Below are positions 10,916 to 22,510 of a stretch of 64,000 nt of DNA, piece by piece. Source of the stretch: Dryas octopetala. Its lineage: Eukaryota > Streptophyta > Magnoliopsida > Rosales > Rosaceae. Each line of letters opens with the position of its first letter. Within the stretch, counting starts at the first letter, position 1. Below the pieces are notes generated by a model, which ran no database searches, was not told the origin of the DNA, and saw only the letters and a list, made by a program, of their open reading frames with translations. The position numbers were made by a program, and so were the translations under genes. The stretch covers positions 22,914,835 through 22,978,834 of the forward strand of contig OY992832.1 in the NCBI GenBank assembly GCA_963921425.1, written 5' to 3'.

Positions 10916-11777
10916 ATTTATTTATGCATAGTGAGAATAGTCACCGTCAACAATGACTATAAATAATTACCACGATTGAACAGTAGCAATACTCCAAATG
11001 TGAAAAAAAAAAAAAAAATAGCAGCTCGCATGCCCAATGCATTTTTCACGTGATGGTGGGACTGATTTTTTGATAGTGGGCTTTAAAAAAAAGCCTATTT
11101 TCATTTTGGGATTTAAAAAACAAAACCCAAATTTTTTTAATGTAAGTACAATTTTTCTTGTGATAATTAAACATTCAAACTTTTACACTAGGCTGGTGAG
11201 AGGCTTGGAGGAAGATTTGAATTAATTTTTGGATTGTATAGCATATTATTTTCTAATTGGAAGGATAAGGAGCTAAATGGAAGTCTTTCTAATATAAATC
11301 CTAAAATTAGGAAATCAAATTACAGTTAAGGCGATGTGTGTTTTATTCTTTATTCTTAGGTGGCACAACATTTTTTTTTTTTTTGCCAGGAGGTGGCATA
11401 ACATATTTGTTTTTTTTTTTGGCCAGGAGGTATAACATTTTATATCCATGAAACATATATAAAGTCCAAGGATTAAAAGATAAAGTAAGGAAAATTGCAT
11501 AGACCGGGCGTCGGGATCCAATGAATTATGAACCCTTCTAAGAATCTCATTTGCAATTCTAAAATTGAATTAAAAGAAAATTCTCATGTAAGAACAATAA
11601 CTCGTCACTCACTCGTAATATTAATGGTGCTCAACAGATTAACAAATAGAAAAAATATTTAGTTTTTATTACCATTTTTTTATTTCTTCAAAAGAAAAAA
11701 AAATTAAATAAACTAATTTTGATGTATAAGAAAATTATTCTTTTTATGATTTTTATGAGTGACTGTAAATATTTTAT
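10916..11777. other. Gene-free stretch
   Basis: AT-rich sequence with several A or T homopolymers. Short open frames here have no recognisable protein features. Nothing assignable is seen. Confidence 0.5.
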
Positions 11778-11965
11778 CAGTAGTGCTAGACATCTCATAT
11801 TTTTATACCACAATTTTATACCACTTTATGTGGAAACTTATATGGCATTTATATATTGAATACTAAAAAATAAAAATAAAAACCCAAAAAGAAAAAGAAA
11901 AACTCTGTCCAATAAAGTAATGACACGTAAAATGGTATACAAATGTGGTAAGTATAGTATTATTG
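11778..11965. mobile_element. Mutator-type MITE, family A, copy 2 (188 bp)
   Basis: It starts CAGTAGTGCTAGACATCTC and ends GTGGTAAGTATAGTATTATTG, with imperfect inverted ends. The 9 bp direct repeat ATATTTTAT occurs at 11769-11777 and 11966-11974. The interior (ACTTTATGTGGAAACTTATA, AAAAACCCAAAAAGAAAAAG, TAAAGTAATGACACGT) matches copy 1 at 1581-1782. Confidence 0.88.
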
Positions 11966-11996
11966 ATATTTTATATAATAATGATGATATAATTTA

Positions 11997-12480
11997 TAGA
12001 AAATTAGGATTAAATACCAAATATCAATAGTTTTTTAATAAAGCAGCAAGACACTAATTTTTTTTAGTTTAGGTACTAACCTAGAGTAAAACATTTTGAA
12101 TTAGGTAACAAATCAGTTTGTAATACAGTTGTGACTGTCGAACAGTTACAGTTGTAATTGTCGAACAGTCACAGTTGTGACTATTTAAAATTTATAAAAA
12201 ATAAAAATTTTTAGGGTTTCATACTTTTGATTTAGGTTTGGGGGATGAAATCCTATAACCCAAAGACTAAATATTAAAGTTTAAACCTTGCAAATATTGA
12301 AAAAATAATAAATCAATAAAAAAGTTATGACTGTTAAACAGTCACAGTTCGATATAACTATGTTTTTTAAAGTTGGTACCTAAACTGAAATTTAGTACCT
12401 AAACTGAAATGACATAAATGTTTTAGTAGTTGAAATGAAAAAACATTATAATTTAGTACCTAAAGTCAATGCACCTTATA
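11997..12480 (+). repeat. Dispersed ~500 bp repeat, copy 2
   Basis: This is the partner of 10415-10915, with the same block order and orientation. It carries more copies of the palindromic unit: CAGTTGTGACTGTCGAACAG occurs at about 12126 and diverged forms follow. Related ACAGTCACAACTAAAT units continue to about 12965 outside the aligned part. Confidence 0.8.
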
Positions 12481-13290
12481 ATTTAAGGTTCATTGATTTT
12501 AACTACTAAATTTTAATAACTTTTTAGTTTAGATACCAAAATTAAATAGCATTTTGGATTAGATACTAGTTGAAAAATCAAACAAAATAATAAAGTAAAA
12601 GGTATTAGAATTTACAAATATTACATCACATGCCACTACAATAAAAAAAATAAAAAAAATATTACATCACAAATATTACATTAATTTACACCATATTGTA
12701 TTAAAAAAAAAAATCAATTCAGTCACAACTTAACTGTGACTGTTTTGGTAAATTGAAAAAGACAACTCACACAATTATACTTTGTATTATTTTAAGTAAA
12801 AGTATTGTTTTGACCTCTATTTATACTATATTGTAGTATAATTTCTCTAAAAAAAATTCAATTAAATCACAACTTAATTGTGACTGTCTCACAATTTAGA
12901 TGTGAATGTCGTTCAGTCACAACTAAATTTAAAGTTGTGAGTGTCGTACAGTCACAACTAAATGTAAAGTTAAGACTACGTTAACCAATTTTCAAGATAA
13001 TATAAAAGTCTCAAGGGCAATTTTGTCAAAACCTTATAAATTTAAACTAATGCCCATCATATGTGGGCCAATTAAAGGACAAAAATATCAAATGGAAAAT
13101 GCTCAAATCAAATGGGCCAACATGTTTATGACCTAATCTAAAAACCAACATTTAAATTTGATAGTTCAATTGAAATATTATATAGTCGATCTTCATGTTA
13201 TACCAAAAAATTATTAGGATTTGATATTTAATCCTAATTTTTTATATAATTTAAATAGACTTAACTCCACAATTTAATCATTGTTGTGGT
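12481..13290. other. Gene-free stretch with scattered GTGACTGT/ACAGTCAC motifs
   Basis: No gene is seen. The inverse motifs TAACTGTGACTGT and TCAGTCACAAC recur between about 12720 and 12965. They can pair locally and resemble those in the flanking dispersed repeats. Confidence 0.5.
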
Positions 13291-14461
13291 TAATTGAAAC
13301 TCATATCTCTTTCCTTCATGACTAAAAGTACAGTTAAATTATTTTAACCATTCATTGTGATCTCGTTCTATTTTTTTTATTGGTCATTCTAAACCGTTCT
13401 ATAGACTATTTTTTATTTTTTTGCTGAGATCTAGTCACATAAAAATTGACTTTTGGGAAACCGGGCATTAAAATGGAATGAACCTTTTCGATTAAGTTGG
13501 AAAAATTCATATATATATTGCTTATTTTCTTCAACATAGTTATCATGTTCCACTAAATATTGTTAAGAATGTCAATTATACCGCGCGTGTACAAGACAAA
13601 TCTACGCGGAAAACTACTATATATAGAAAAAAAGAAATACATGGATGTTCCAATTATCTTCACAAAATTATCAATGTAATTTATTTTATCTCAAAAATGT
13701 ATTTAAAAAGATAATTATACGGTCTAGGCTATCACAAAGGTACACTAATTTTTAAATATTGAGGATATGATCCAATAACAAAGGATAGTGTGAATATTTT
13801 TTATTAATGATAGTGGTGAATATTTTGTATTAATGATAGTCTGAATTTTACCATATAGAATTTATGAACAAAATAGTTGTACTAGGTAACATGACTTTGG
13901 GTATACATCATCAACCATCCATTTATAAAGTTGACTTTCTTAAGCAGGATTTTTAAGATAAAAAAAGATACATGCATTAATAATATTGATTTGTTTTCTA
14001 TATCGGCTTGACTTCCCTATGAAAAACAATACCTCCAATTTTCTATAAAATCATAAGAAACTCCATTAGATTCATATTAAATCATAGAAGTTGTACAAGA
14101 AGCCATTTAAGAGGTGCGTGAATTACTGTCTTTTTTCTTCTTCTGGTCAGAGCATCAGTTATTCTCTTTGTTTATTTCAAAATCACTAGTGTGTTTTTAC
14201 GTATGTATTGCCTTTATTCATGAATTTTCCTTTATTCATGTACTGCCTTTAGCTAGTATGTGCAGCAGGCATGGTTGATATCTTCTGATTTGATCGTTTA
14301 TATATCTATGAGATTAGATTTCTGTTCTAAAATAATGAAGTACTCTCTGAAACTTCAATATTTAATTTTGTGTTTATTGCCTGTGCTAGTTACTTTACAA
14401 CTTTCATCTTGTAAGTGTTATTTTTCTTGAGACAAGGACAATATGTTTATAACTAATTGTT
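13291..14461 (+). promoter_or_regulatory. Upstream region of the MADS-box gene, duplicated at 276-1427
   Basis: This ~1.17 kb block lies directly upstream of the MADS start codon at 14577 and has a close copy 13 kb away. It must contain at least part of the MADS promoter, but no single element could be assigned with confidence. The duplication ends about 115 bp before the start codon. Confidence 0.6.
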
Positions 14462-14576
14462 AATGTCTTGTTCATGTGAGTGCGAAATAACTAATCACGA
14501 GAGTAAAATTGAAATTTGAGCCAAACTACAGGATCATTAATTTGTGACATTTAGTTTCATTTTTTAGTAGAAGAGA

Positions 14577-15488
14577 ATGGAGGATCATCGAGAGTTGTCA
14601 TTGAAACGTCACACGATGTATAAAGATGGTTTTAAGAACAGAAAAAATGGCTTGATGAAGAAGGTTGGAGAGCTATCTACTCTTTGTGGCCTAGATGCAT
14701 GTCTAATCATCTACGGGTCTAAAACAAATAGTCATTCAGGCATTGTTGAACCAGAGACGTTTCCTAAGGATCATAACGATGTGAAGCAAATTATCAAACA
14801 AATAAAGGCCAAAGGTAACATTGATGGTATTCCTGACAAGAAAAAAGTTGATTTCCTCGACTTCCTGTCAACAAGGAGAAAGAAACTTGAAGATGAATAC
14901 GAAAATTTGAAGAAGAATCATGAAAGCAAAAATAGTGCTTTACCAACATGGTACAATTTTATGGAGAATTACTCGGAGGATCAGTTAGAGAGGGTTATGA
15001 ATGTTTTGAGCACTAAGAATGAGGTTGTGAAGAAGAAGATTGATGCTATGATTCAGACTAGGACACCAGATTTGGTCCATGGAAACTACACGCAATTGGG
15101 TCAAGAGAATTATAGCACTCAAGCTTTGCCTCAAGGGAATTACTTGGATCCAGAAACTCTTTGTTCAGATCAGCTTATAATGCCAAAGGTTGGGAACAAC
15201 ATTGATCAACATCTTTCATTTACTGTGGAAAATATCGATGAGTACATGGCATTCTTTAATGATCCTAAGCATGACTCAGTATGGTCGAGTTTTGCGTCTC
15301 ATGATCAGCTTCCTTCAAGTGTTGGACATCCTCTACTCCCTATAAGTACTGTTGCATCTGATCAGCAGCTTAATGAAACCATGCAACCAAGTTATATGCA
15401 GAGTTCAATGTTAACAAGTGTTTCATCTCAATCTTATGTCAATGATCAAGCGCATAATGTTCTCAATAACCTGCCAAATTTCAAATAA
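14577..15488 (+). CDS. Type I (M-gamma-like) MADS-box transcription factor
   Basis: A single-exon 303-residue protein that by homology would act in the nucleus as a DNA-binding regulator. The MADS core is recognisable at residues 19-47 (GFKNRKNGLMKKVGELSTLC, then GLDACLIIYG). The FKNRKNGLMKK and ELSTLCG blocks and the proline-containing follow-on (VEPETFP) are typical of the AGL80-like M-gamma group, which in other plants acts in the female gametophyte and endosperm. Residues 86-160 are charged and probably coiled-coil (STRRKKLEDEYENLKKN); the rest is Gln/Asn/Ser-rich and low in structure. The frame has an upstream stop (TAG 14568-14570), so the ATG at 14577 is the first possible start. The first 18 residues lack the usual RxK basic arm and INxxxR pattern, so the DNA-contacting N-terminus is diverged. 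Promoter sequence is duplicated at 276-1427. Confidence 0.85.
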   Translation: MEDHRELSLKRHTMYKDGFKNRKNGLMKKVGELSTLCGLDACLIIYGSKTNSHSGIVEPETFPKDHNDVKQIIKQIKAKGNIDGIPDKKKVDFLDFLSTRRKKLEDEYENLKKNHESKNSALPTWYNFMENYSEDQLERVMNVLSTKNEVVKKKIDAMIQTRTPDLVHGNYTQLGQENYSTQALPQGNYLDPETLCSDQLIMPKVGNNIDQHLSFTVENIDEYMAFFNDPKHDSVWSSFASHDQLPSSVGHPLLPISTVASDQQLNETMQPSYMQSSMLTSVSSQSYVNDQAHNVLNNLPNFK

Positions 15489-16963
15489 AGAAAGAGGATG
15501 CTTCATGCATGGGTACTAGCTAGGGATTTATATATGTTTTAGGGGGATTTCTGATAAATATATGTTTGTTTAGGATATAAATATTTTATTATTATGACAT
15601 AAAAAAGTACCTATGCAACATTAGATGACAACATTATGATGTTAGTTTGGTGTTATATATGCAACTGCATGTTTGATTACAGCCATATATATATATATAT
15701 ATTTTTTTTTTTAATTGTTAAGACCTTCATGTCCTTTGTCTACTTTTTTTTTGGCGTGATGTACTTTTGTTTTGTCTACTGATCGAAATAATGGATTATC
15801 GATTTCTTTTACAAATATGGATTATTGTGTTAAAGCTTTAATATATATACCGGCTTTTCTTAAGTCCAGAAATGAAAAAACACAGTGATAACCCAACTCA
15901 ACTTCAAAAATTTAACCGCCTGATAGGCCTGTCCATATTACTGAAAGTATGTGCTGGGCACATCGCATGTTTTTGTTTTTTCCGCTTTATAATGTAGTCA
16001 CTATTTCAACAAGACTATATTATATGGTTCTTGTTGGACATGGACTATACCCATAGTGCACCATCCATTATAAAAAATGCATAAACATGATACTTATAAA
16101 TATATCATATGTCTTTTTCTTACATAAATATATCCAAAGTTCATAAAATACAAAAATTGAACCTTATGAAGTCAAATGCACCCTTGTTATGTTTGTCATT
16201 GCAAAGTTCATATACCTGGAGTAAGGACTATAGCTACAGAGTTCCTAGTAAAGAAGAACTATCGGCACATGTACAACACCTCGTATGCACTTAGCACCTC
16301 TTTCTTTTGTTTTCAATTTGAGTTTTTTTTGTTTTTTGTTGTTTTGTTTTTTTAAGATGGGCTCAGGTGGACCAAAGAGTCATAAAAGTAAGTTAGTCCA
16401 AAAATTGGCCAAAGTAAGTTAGTCATAAAAGTAAGTAAGTCGTAAAGGTAAGATGAGTTCATGTCGACCAAAGATGGGTAATTTAGTTCGAAAGTTGGCC
16501 AAAGAGTCATAAAAGTAAGTTTGAAAAAAATATGTTATAATTAAAAACAATTTGCTCTAAAAAGTGGGTTTATTAAGTTAAATTTCCCTTTTGCAATTCA
16601 TACCAAGGTGTTATTTTATGCACCCTCTATTGTAACTGCATCAATGGAAATAAACTAAACTACACCACTGCAAGTGAATTTTAATCCATTAGTTCAATTG
16701 CATTTAACGCCACCATTGCGAAGCTCTAAAGTGATTAATATTATCAAAAATATCTATGCACGAGTCTTTGAGATATAATTAGAAACTCATTTTTTAAACC
16801 AAATCCATAATTGTGGGACACGTGTCATTTATCTATGATGGTGGTAATACTCACCACTACCTTTTTGTGGTGAGCAAAAATCGAGTATATACTAGAAAAC
16901 ATAATAAGAATGCACTCATATTTTGCCCATTAATGTGTACGGTTCGAACGTTAGTATTTAGAA
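15489..16963. other. 3' flank of the MADS gene, gene-free
   Basis: AT-rich sequence with a (TA)n tract near 15683-15703. From 16363 to 16530 there are irregular repeats of CATAAAAGTAAGTTAG and TTGGCCAAAG blocks. No gene is supported; the few short open frames have no domain-like composition. Confidence 0.55.
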
Positions 16964-18380
16964 GGGAAATTCTATTCATACCCAACAATTTTCTTTTCTT
17001 ACCTAACATTCTCACTACACCCAACATTCACTTTCTGTTTTCTTCATTTTCTCATTATACCCAATTCACTTTCCTATTATACCCCCATGTTACTAAAACC
17101 TAGACTAACACTAAAATTTCTCTCCCTACCCAACAATTATCTCACACCAATACCTTTCATCAATACCCAACCTATCCAACCATACACTTCCATCTAAAAA
17201 TCCAAGATACATACGACCAACCCCAGCTGTGCCCAACTCAGCTCAACCTTTATTGTTGTTGCCACCGAGGCAAGCCATCACTGTCAGTGAAACCTCCCAC
17301 TACCATCATCGGCCTATAAACCTCGCAATGCCACTGTTGTTTGTTAATATTCTGGATTTTTCATAATTTAAGTAAATCAAAAACTTTTTCTATGTTTTTT
17401 TGGATAGATCCTTCAAATTTGATGATAAATATAATGTTTTTGTATGAATTTTAAGGATTGATTTGAATTTTTCTGAGGTAAATGCTGGTTATGGGTGTGA
17501 TTGTCAAAGGGGTTGGTTCAGCATTGGTGTGCCGAATAAGGTGACAGTATTCGGCACCCAACCACCGAATATATGTACTTTGTTTAGCACATCCCCACCG
17601 AATGAAATTTTGTTTCTCCAAAGATAACCATTAAAAGGAGGGTTCCGAATGGAAAAGACTTATTCGACAAGTGTCCACCGAATTAGTGTTCAATATTCGG
17701 TTGGCCATCGCCGAAAATAGTTATCGTGTTCGGTACTGCTCCACATGAAAAATTGCAAAAAAATGAAAAGTATATGCACACATATCTCATTTGGAGGATC
17801 ATAAGGAACGATTTCACTCTCCATTCACCTAAAAAACCTTGTTTTGATGTTATGGGTTCTAAAATTATTTAGTGTTTGGTGTTTGTTAAAAGATGAGGTT
17901 GAAAGTGAGTTTGAGAGTGAGGTTGATGAATGTGAGGTTGTTAGGTATAGAGAGTTGGGTATGGATTAAAGATGATAGGATGAAACTTTCATAGTGTGAA
18001 GAAGGCAAAATTTGAGTGAAAAATCCTTTTTCATCTCGTTTGTGTGCCTTTGGCTGTTTTATAGCCTAACATAACCTTGTCTACTAAATTATTTGTAATA
18101 AGGGTTTGTTTGTAAGGAGAAAGAAAGGTTGGTTATGAATTATTTAGTGTTTGGTGTTTGTTAAAAGATGAGGTTGAAAGTGAGTTTGAGAGTGAGGTTG
18201 ATGAATGTGAGGTTGTTGGGTATAGAGAGTTGGGTATGGAGAGAAAATTAAGTTTTTTTTTTTTTTTAAATATAATTTGTCCTTAATAGTAATTTCATGG
18301 TGGGACATAATGGTCTATTCATATTCAAAATTTATGTTGGGTAAAAAAAGAAGATTCGTTAGGTATGAATAGAATTTCCC
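16964..18380. mobile_element. Non-autonomous Mutator-like element (1417 bp)
   Basis: Inverted ends are GGGAAATTCTATTCATACC at the left and its exact inverse at the right (AGGTATGAATAGAATTTCCC). A perfect 9 bp direct repeat TATTTAGAA lies at 16955-16963 and 18381-18389. Both features fit Mutator-like transposons. No transposase frame is present. The interior has pyrimidine-rich sequence with many ACCC/CATACCC boxes, a region with repeated CCGAAT and ATTCGG motifs (17530-17750), and a direct duplication around a segment shared with 8203-8383. Confidence 0.9.
17863..18241 (+). repeat. 104 bp direct repeat flanking a segment shared with 8203-8383
   Basis: The blocks 17863-17966 and 18138-18241 are almost identical, running from AATTATTTAGTGTTTGG to GAGAGTTGGGTATGGA. 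Between them lies 17967-18142, nearly identical to 8203-8383. The segment therefore sits in an exact duplication of its surroundings, inside the Mutator-like element. Confidence 0.92.
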
Positions 18381-18518
18381 TATTTAGAACTAAGGAAATT
18401 GTTGTTTGTGGTCCATAAGTAGTTCTAAGGTTTAAAAGCTCCTCATGGGAAATTTATCTAGAAATTGTTAACCATGAAATAGAAAAGGAGTAGATACAAA
18501 GCCCTCCCGGAATGTGTT

Positions 18519-21500
18519 TTAGTTCTTCTTGGTTGGCTCTGTAGTCAAACCAAATCCAAATGGAAATAGAGGGTCATAATGTGGATCACCAACATTCATT
18601 GGGAGCTGGTCTACTGACTTGAACCATGTCCGTGCAAGCTTGCCAGTGAATCCATAGTCACCAAACAAAACATCAGCAACACCTTGGCCTTCAGTTCCCG
18701 GAAGCCAAGCTGCGACAAGCGCATCAATTTTGGCAAGATAAGGCTGGATCACAACAGGGCGGCCAGAAACAACGACAACAACACATTTCACAGATCCACA
18801 CACATTGGTAATGGTGCTGGGTCCAGGTTCAGGTATGGTCAGATTCAAGCTATCGCCGAATGTTTCAGCATATGGGGGTTCACCCACAACAACAACAGCA
18901 TACGAGAATTTGTTGGACTTCACAAAGTTCGCATCAGGGTTCTCGTTGTAGACAACTTGAGTGGTAGAATCAACTGTATTTTTCACCGCATTGAGGATTG
19001 TGGTGCCTGTAACAACATTGATATTTCATTAATCAACTTTGGGAAAAATATATACTCTAACAGCTACCCATATGCATTTAAGTTCTTATCAAAGATTCTA
19101 CCTAACACTATTAAAATCACAGTTATATGCCAATGCAATGCATGGATTGTTTACAATATGGTACTCACTAGCATTCCACCGCAACATACTGAGAAAGTGT
19201 TAATGATTTTTTTTTTTTTCAGTGAGATGGCCTGTCAGATCATTTAAGAGACAAAGGAAAGGCTTAATTAATGGTTAACCTAAACCATACCAGATGTCAG
19301 ATCATTGCCACCGAGGCCCTGCCATGAGATAGTCCAGCCTCCACATTGATTGCCCAAGTTGTCTGCATGGCTTCCAGCTACTAGTATCTTTCCTGCTTTC
19401 TTTGGAAGGGGAAGCAATGGCTTACCAGCAGATTTGCCATTCTTTAGCAGAACAAGGGATTTTCTTACAGCTTCCCTTGCCAATTCTCTATGTTCCTGTG
19501 AAAAGCCAGCATTTTATTGAGAAGGATTTGAATATGGTAGATGAAGACAAACAATTTATTTTATAAATGAAAATTTTGAATCAAACGGACCTTACTTCCC
19601 AGCTGGTTGACCAGGCTGAGATCAGCCAAGGGATTCTCAAAAAGGCCCATGATAAATTTAACCCTCAAAATTCTCCTCACAGCATCATCAATCCTGCTAA
19701 TGGGGATAATTTTGTTCTTAACTTGGTATGTTAGATCATCAATGAACTCGGTGTAGTTGTTGGGAACCATGATCTGTACCAAACCGAGATAAGTTAGCAA
19801 ATGAAAATGAAAACCTTTCATTCCTCAGCTTGAGGTAAGTATTATAATGTACACAGTAGACCATAACATAAATACTATACAATGGCCAAGGTTACACTTT
19901 GAAATGACAAATTATAGAGCATGCAAAAATTCAGACTAACCATGTCTATTCCGGCACTAACTCCTGCTTGAACTGAATACGAATAGTTAGCATGGGGAGG
20001 AGATGTAATTCGGTCAATACCCTCCCAATCTGATATGACAAAACCCTGACATCACCCCCAAAAGAAATATGTTATGCCAGTACTGTTAATAATTCAGTTC
20101 ACCATACCAAATTAACAACCACATCAAAAAAGTTATTCTGAATTATTTTCTTTACCCTGAACCGGAGCTTGTTCTTGAGGAAGCCAGTTACAAGGTTTTG
20201 ATTAGCATGCATTTTCTGCCCATTCCAACTCGAGTAAGACACCATAATTGTTGCAACACCCTTGAGGATGGAGTTAAGGTATGCAGGCAAGTGAATGCTA
20301 CGCAATCCATTCCAATCAATCACAGTGTTGTTCTCATTGATGCCCTTCGTTGTGCCACCATCTCCTACATAGTGCTTAGCACAGGCCGCAACCTTTCCTC
20401 TAGCCAAATGATAAGGGAAAAGTGTTATGCCTAGTTTTAGTGTCCAAATATGTAAAATATTATCAATACTTCATACATGACAGGTAGTTTACTTTTTACA
20501 ATTGATTTTTCCAGCATTTAAACTTTTCTGAACCATATACTAAAAGTGAATCAGCCCCTTGCTTTTGAGGCATAGTTAAAGAAGCCTCCAAGTCAAAGAC
20601 TCAAAATAATGTCTAAATATAGAAACACTGAGGTAAATCAGATTATAGTTTTCGGATTTTCTTAGACCGGCCAAGGCAAATCAACATATGAAGCTGAATG
20701 TGGGAAGGGGTCACGGGGACCAATTGGGCCACCTCTAAGGCCTCCTCCATACGATTTATAACCACATAAACAGAAAATATATTACATATTAAAAACTTGT
20801 GAAACTGAACTGTTGTTAATCAATTAAATCTTGACCACTATATTTCAAAGGAGGCCTACTATGTGATTATCAGTCCATGTTATCATTATAACTAAACAAA
20901 TTTGCTTGTAGAGGTACTTGTCTGAAACTATACAATGATAAGAACATCATGGTCAAATAATTCACCTTGATCAATCAAAACAAAGGGGCCTAAAGTAGAA
21001 ATTTCAAAGTTCAAAAAAAAAAAAAAAGAAATCTTACTTTGCAACAAAGGGAGCGCCCTTTTGAGAATTGGGAGGCATATCTCCTTGCAAACCAGGTATT
21101 ATCTCAGTCATTGCTTGAACAATGGTATGGTCCTCACTATAGCTTTCGTAGCACCTACCCCATCTTGGATCCCTGCAAACCTGCAAGAACAGTAGTACAT
21201 AGTTTCAGTGGAATGACTCGGTCATGGTTCAAATTTTTTTGTAAAATTGGATTGTACAATACTGGTCAATTACCGCAATACATGGGGCAAAGACATAAGG
21301 AATTCCAGTAGCCCTGACTTCAAGGGCAGTTGCTTCTCCAATTCTCTTGACGAGTTGAGGATCTCTGAAACGAAGCACGCATGAAATCCAGCACAAGTAA
21401 AAAATGAAACAATTTGAAGTTGGCCAAAATATCAGAAACTTTTGATAATGCACTTAAACATCAGAACTAAAACCTGACTGAAGAAAATCAAGTCCTTAAC

Positions 21501-22209
21501 CCAATAGCTCATTAGATGAATATACTTGCCTGGTGGCTCCCAATCCAACATTATGAGGGAAAATAGTGGCATTGTAGACATTGTTGTGGCCATGAACAGC
21601 GTCAATCCCATAAATCATGGGAATCCCAAGGCGGGTCGATAGAGATCCTGCTTGGATCCCATTCACCAGATGGACCCATGTCTCGGCCGAGGCCTTCGGG
21701 GACGGTACACTCCCACCACCACTAAGTACACTCCCTGCAAACCCATATAACCCATTTTCAACACAATGACTTGCTACTAAAACCAACATTGACAAATAGA
21801 GCAATGAAAATAGGAAGGATGAACAAAATAGGTACAATCAACAAAGTCTACAAAGATAAACCCATTTTCAACAGTCAACACGATGACTTGGTACTATAAC
21901 CAACATTGACAATGAGAGCAATGAAAATAGAGAAGCTGAACAAAGTAAGTACAATTAGGAGAACATTGCTTGAAGATTTGTTTGGTTACCAATGAAATAC
22001 TTGTTCATCGCCTCAGGGGTTGCAACAGCGCGCTCGATCTGCGTCATTTGGCCAATCTTCTCGGCCAGCGTCATTCGGCTCACCAGGTCTTTGATTCTAG
22101 CATTCACTGGCTGTTTTGGGTCTCTGTATTTCTGGTACTTGGCCTCTGTTAGAGCTGATAAGCAGGATAAGAGTAGAAAAGCCGTTATGGGTATTGAAAA
22201 TCTCGCCAT
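18519..22209 (-). CDS. GH3 family beta-glucosidase / glucan exohydrolase, nine coding exons, with one apparent frameshift
   Basis: Predicted exons (minus strand order) are 22209-21990, 21734-21530, 21364-21274, 21180-21038, 20399-20156, 20046-19941, 19773-19591, 19495-19291 and 19006-18519. The product is about 628 residues, the usual length for plant secreted GH3 enzymes that remove glucose from cell-wall beta-glucans and related glucosides. A signal peptide ([19 protein letters not shown]) opens exon 1. Family motifs follow: [41 protein letters not shown], the nucleophile box [13 protein letters not shown] (Asp), and [11 protein letters not shown], which matches the acid/base Glu region of barley exohydrolase I. 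Intron 2 has a GC donor, and reading frame requires it. All junctions keep frame except the start of exon 6, where a run of five T (20040-20044) is one base longer than the frame needs. The gene is thus either a very young pseudogene or carries an assembly error. Confidence 0.9.
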
Positions 22210-22243
22210 TGTAGGACCTCAAGAGGAGTTTCTGGGTTGTAAT

Positions 22244-22410
22244 CTGGAGAGCAAACAGAGTTAGCTAGAGAGTAGTTAATCAGTTGTAGACACACAGCGA
22301 AAGAGTAGCTTGAGCTTCAAAAGCAGAGAATGGCAAATGCTGTGTAGGGACTAAGCTTGAATGTGTGCTACAAAAGCAAGTATTGAACAAGTGGAGAACT
22401 TTCAACTTAC
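22244..22410 (-). other. Possible 5' UTR intron of the GH3 gene
   Basis: On the minus strand a strong donor (CAT|GTAAGTTG) at 22410 and a pyrimidine-preceded acceptor (CTCTCCAG) at 22244 bracket 167 bp just upstream of the start codon. This is an inference from splice-site sequence only. Confidence 0.4.
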
Positions 22411-22438
22411 ATGCTAAACTGAGCTGAAGAAGATACTC

Positions 22439-22440
<2 letters not shown>

Positions 22441-22476
<36 letters not shown>

Positions 22477-22510
22477 AAATTGAAGGAGAGGGTGGTGTGG
22501 TACTTATAGA
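22441..22510 (-). promoter_or_regulatory. Likely core promoter and 5' leader of the GH3 gene
   Basis: Reading the minus strand, a TATA-like CTATAAGTA lies at about 22502-22510. It is followed some 30-40 bases later by a (CT)n leader tract (22442-22471). Both are common around plant transcription starts, and the spacing suits transcription toward the start codon at 22209. Confidence 0.55.

Noticed and set aside
18684..19247. 187-codon plus-strand frame
   Set aside because: It lies opposite exon 9 of the GH3 gene and has no independent support.
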